Source: Haliotis asinina (lineage: Eukaryota > Mollusca > Gastropoda > Lepetellida > Haliotidae). From it: a stretch of DNA of 64,000 bases. The stretch spans positions 10,833,969-10,897,968 of the forward strand of contig NC_090288.1 in NCBI RefSeq assembly GCF_037392515.1, in the 5' to 3' direction. The position numbers were made by a program, and so were the translations under genes. The notes below the pieces were generated by a model. That model was not told the DNA's origin, ran no database searches, and saw only the letters and a program-made list of their open reading frames with translations. Shown here piece by piece: positions 60,902-64,000 of the stretch; position 1 is the first letter of the stretch, and the number at the start of each line of letters is the position of its first letter.

Positions 60902-63900
60902 GTGAGTAGCAATGTGCAGTTTGTGGACACTGGTGTGACATGTGACGGGTAGGTGTTGTTCAACGTGTCAGAGCAGCCTACTAGTATCGTTAACTTTAGT
61001 GAATACGGGCCGGACACGGATGTCAGTAGTTGTTTTGAACACAAACTGTTTTCGCAAATATCGATTTGCCAGCGTAGACGAAATGTTTTAGTAATTTAAA
61101 AAATGAGAATAAAAGGAGGTGTGCCGGTGCAGAGTAGAAATGTTCCCTGTGACATAATGTTTTGGTCACGCATTAAGTCATTGACGGTATATATTATATA
61201 GCAGCACAAAACAGTATAAACGTTTGTCTGTGGGATAAATATCATATTAATGTAATATGGCAAGCGGATAGCAATAGATGTAAGAGCTCAAATATGATAC
61301 TTTATTCATGCAGAGACCATACAAATTACAATAGACCATTATATGGTCTCTGATTCATGTGAGGTGAGATAGAGGCAGATGTATCCCCAGACATTGTTCA
61401 TGGTCTGAGATGGTGAGAGTCATAGGCATAGCTGAGGGGAACATGAAGCACCAAAGATGGCCAATCACATGAATATAAGTAAGTCTGTTCATCTGCCAAG
61501 TCAGGTGCATGCACAGGCCCCCACTGCAGATCATAAAATCGGAAAATTAAGCCCTGTTTTACTATCCAGGCCCTCTACAATAACATGTTTTATAGTAGGG
61601 AGTCTGGATAGTAAATTGGAGGTCAGTTCATAAATTTTGTGACCCTCAGTGGGCGCCAATGGGTACATGTTACATTGAAACTGATAATGAGTTTAAGGCA
61701 CACATTTTCCATCATTAATCTTGAATGTCTTTTTTATTTTTTTAATGTAATGGGTAGATTATTTAGACGTTTCTGTACACAATTCTGGAAGATTAGACTA
61801 CTGCTCACTACCTCATACTCCGGAGGATATACTGTTTCAAGCTACTTGAACCTACTCACTGTGCATGTGTTATGAGTGCTGGGGGAAAATCAGTGAATCG
61901 TTTGAACTCCAATTACGCAGGCTTTTTTTATTCATGTTCTCTTTTTTCAACTTTAAAGTTTCAATTGGCATTTCTGATGGTTTGTTTCGGCAAATGCGTA
62001 CTGAAAGGTATCAGAATCAGCAAAGTTGTGTTTTACATTGCATGTGACCTTTAAGGTAATACAAAGTGATTTTAGTATTTATGTGGTCAGTAACAGATGA
62101 CGCTCCCCACACATGTAGTGTGAATTTCCTTGCATACTCATCTGTTACAACAGCCATATGAATAACAAAGTTAGCATACCGAATGTGGCATAAATTTTGG
62201 AATGGTTTCTTTAAAAACAGAATTTTATGAATACATTAATATATAATGCCAGAATAATAAGCATGCCTGATTTTAACAATATGAAGCCCTCACTACAAAT
62301 TTATACAATACAATAGAGTAGCATAGATATGAATAATGCAAATTGGTGCAATCCCAAGCTGCAACCAGTTACTTTGTCGAAGAATCAAAATAGTGCTTAA
62401 TTTGTGTACCATTGCATGATAAATATTGAAATGGCACGGATGAAACATTTTCAATGTGCCCTCAGAGCACAACTAACATTATCTAGCCTCATGTAAGAAT
62501 GTCAAGTTTTGATGGGTCCATGTGACTCTGATAAAATACCATGTACATCCATCACGATCCGCCAGCGGGAGTATACGACTTTTATACTCCCGCTGCGAAA
62601 GTCATATCCTCCCGCTACGCCTCGGTGACGACGCGAGAAGTGAGAAAGTGTGCATCGACAGGCCTCGGGGAATACAACCTTACTCGGGACTGATAAAACC
62701 CTGTATTTCCCTCGACACGATGTGATAACTTATATTGTGATAATAATGCTCACAATGATACATTGAATGGAAAAGACAATAAATTTGACCAAATGAAGTG
62801 ATTCAAAACATGTTTTTGCATCTCATCAAATGTTTATCATTGACACTCTCAATTATACAGCTTAACATTGGTTAGGTAGTTTGTATGCCAGTGCTTATAA
62901 CAGGATATCCTGTTTCCAGGATGATAATATTGCTTGTGGGTTTGTGTACGAATCCTGTACAAAGGAAGCTAAACTATACTAGCAGGCAGGATAGTGTTCA
63001 AGATATGTTTAGAGGTTTACATGATGTTAAGAGATGTAGTAAACAGTAAATTGAAATGATATAATGTAAAACGCCAAATTTTCGTGACCGTTTAATTTTC
63101 GCGAATTTTCGCGTCAGACTTCATGACACGCGAATAAAAAGGCGATAATATAGATATATCATACACTCTATTCAACAACACAAAAACAATACAGGTGCCA
63201 TTGCTCAATCACGTGTCACCGCTGGATTAACACGGCTCAATCACATTCTGTTTTCATTGCTCTAGCACCTAATTAAAAAGGATTAATTCTGAGATCAATT
63301 ACATTAATTTGTTGTTAGATCACTTTGCAGATCTGTTATTTTATAACATCTCAAAGGTCACGCACCTGCTTGTCATGTAAAAACATTCAGAGACACCCCT
63401 GTAACAAGATCACCTCGCGAAAATAAGAAGGCGTGAAAAGGTTTAGTGGCCATCACTCGCGAAAATTTAAAGGGGTGGAAATAAGACAGTTTACAGTAAT
63501 TGATGTGATGTTTTTAGTTTAACTGGAAATATCAGAAGTTATAGGTACACTTATTTTCACAAAGGCGTACTGTATTACCTGAAAAGATTTCAGTTCTATC
63601 CCTGCAGTGATTATATATAATATATATTCATTCATGCAATTAATTTTTCAGCATTGGCAATTTTATTTAGTTACATTATTATTTTGCTTTGTGATACTTT
63701 CCCCTTATTCATAATATATATTCTGTAAAAAATAATTCATGAGAATAATTTCTACTGCTCTGTTTGTTCTACCTTCCACTATAGCTTGTCTTTACATGCA
63801 TGTACATTGTTAGATTTGTGAAGATGTATTGTTGCCTCACTTCCTGGTCTGTTAGTGACAGACGGAGGTAGGTGTCATAGAAATCTTGACAGATGTCATG

Positions 63901-64000
63901 TACACAAGCCAGGCAAGATTAAGGTCATTTCAAGTTTATTTCATTGCAAGAATATTGCACAAGTTTATTACCTTTGAGGCTAGGTACATTCATTTCTAAG
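60902..64000 (+). other. Probable intron 1 of USP D
   Basis: AT-rich, with no USP exon 2 found. It holds a 13-bp perfect hairpin at 62563-62595 (arms cagcgggagtata) and a possible element at about 63064-63497 whose two sides contain similar cgcgaaaatt-type motifs. Confidence 0.45.

Overview
The window looks like molluscan nuclear DNA, most likely from a vetigastropod such as abalone (Haliotis). This is inferred from spliced genes with long introns, AT-rich intergenic DNA, very many copies of two SINE-like families that share one 3' tail (consensus tail core about gaatattgctgagtgcgg, then cgtaaaac and an actc-rich end), and two gene families that are common in gastropods. Species and assembly were not checked.

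Genes. (1) A three-exon gene on the minus strand (about 5.43-11.81 kb) encodes a secreted protein of 233 residues: a signal peptide, a PAN/apple-like domain and a C-type lectin domain. Its second intron holds a 30-bp minisatellite of about 2.5 kb next to the acceptor and a 46-48-bp minisatellite of about 1 kb that runs up to the donor. (2) From 28.4 kb to the right edge lies a head-to-tail cluster of universal stress protein (USP) genes on the plus strand: A (28413-30488), B (34933-43086), C (49844-55316) and the first exon of D (60820-60901, the rest beyond the window). A, B and C each have four exons with identical intron phases (1, 1, 0) and keep the nucleotide-binding signature G-x2-G-x9-G-S. 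They give single-domain proteins of 153, 155 and 171 residues. This is a local gene family made by tandem duplication.

Layout. 0-5.4 kb: an old direct duplication (about 1-905 and 2370-2972), one copy later hit by a SINE, plus a MITE and other SINEs. 5.4-11.8 kb: the lectin gene. 12-19.5 kb: old repeats and a decayed Tc1-like transposon (16.8-17.7 kb). 19.5-25.1 kb: three nearly identical tandem copies of a 1.87-kb unit with no recognised gene. 25.1-28.4 kb: unassigned. 28.4-64 kb: the USP cluster, with a 43-bp minisatellite between A and B, two tandem arrays that grew out of SINE sequence inside gene B intron 1, several MITEs, and many SINEs in introns and spacers.

The most notable points are a SINE whose target-site duplication copied the splice acceptor of USP-B exon 2, tandem arrays seeded from SINE sequence, the minisatellite-bounded lectin intron, and repeated TGACCT half-sites upstream of USP genes B and C. 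Most other open reading frames in the window are translations of repeats or chance frames and are not listed as genes. No rRNA, confident tRNA, CRISPR array or virus-like element was recognised.
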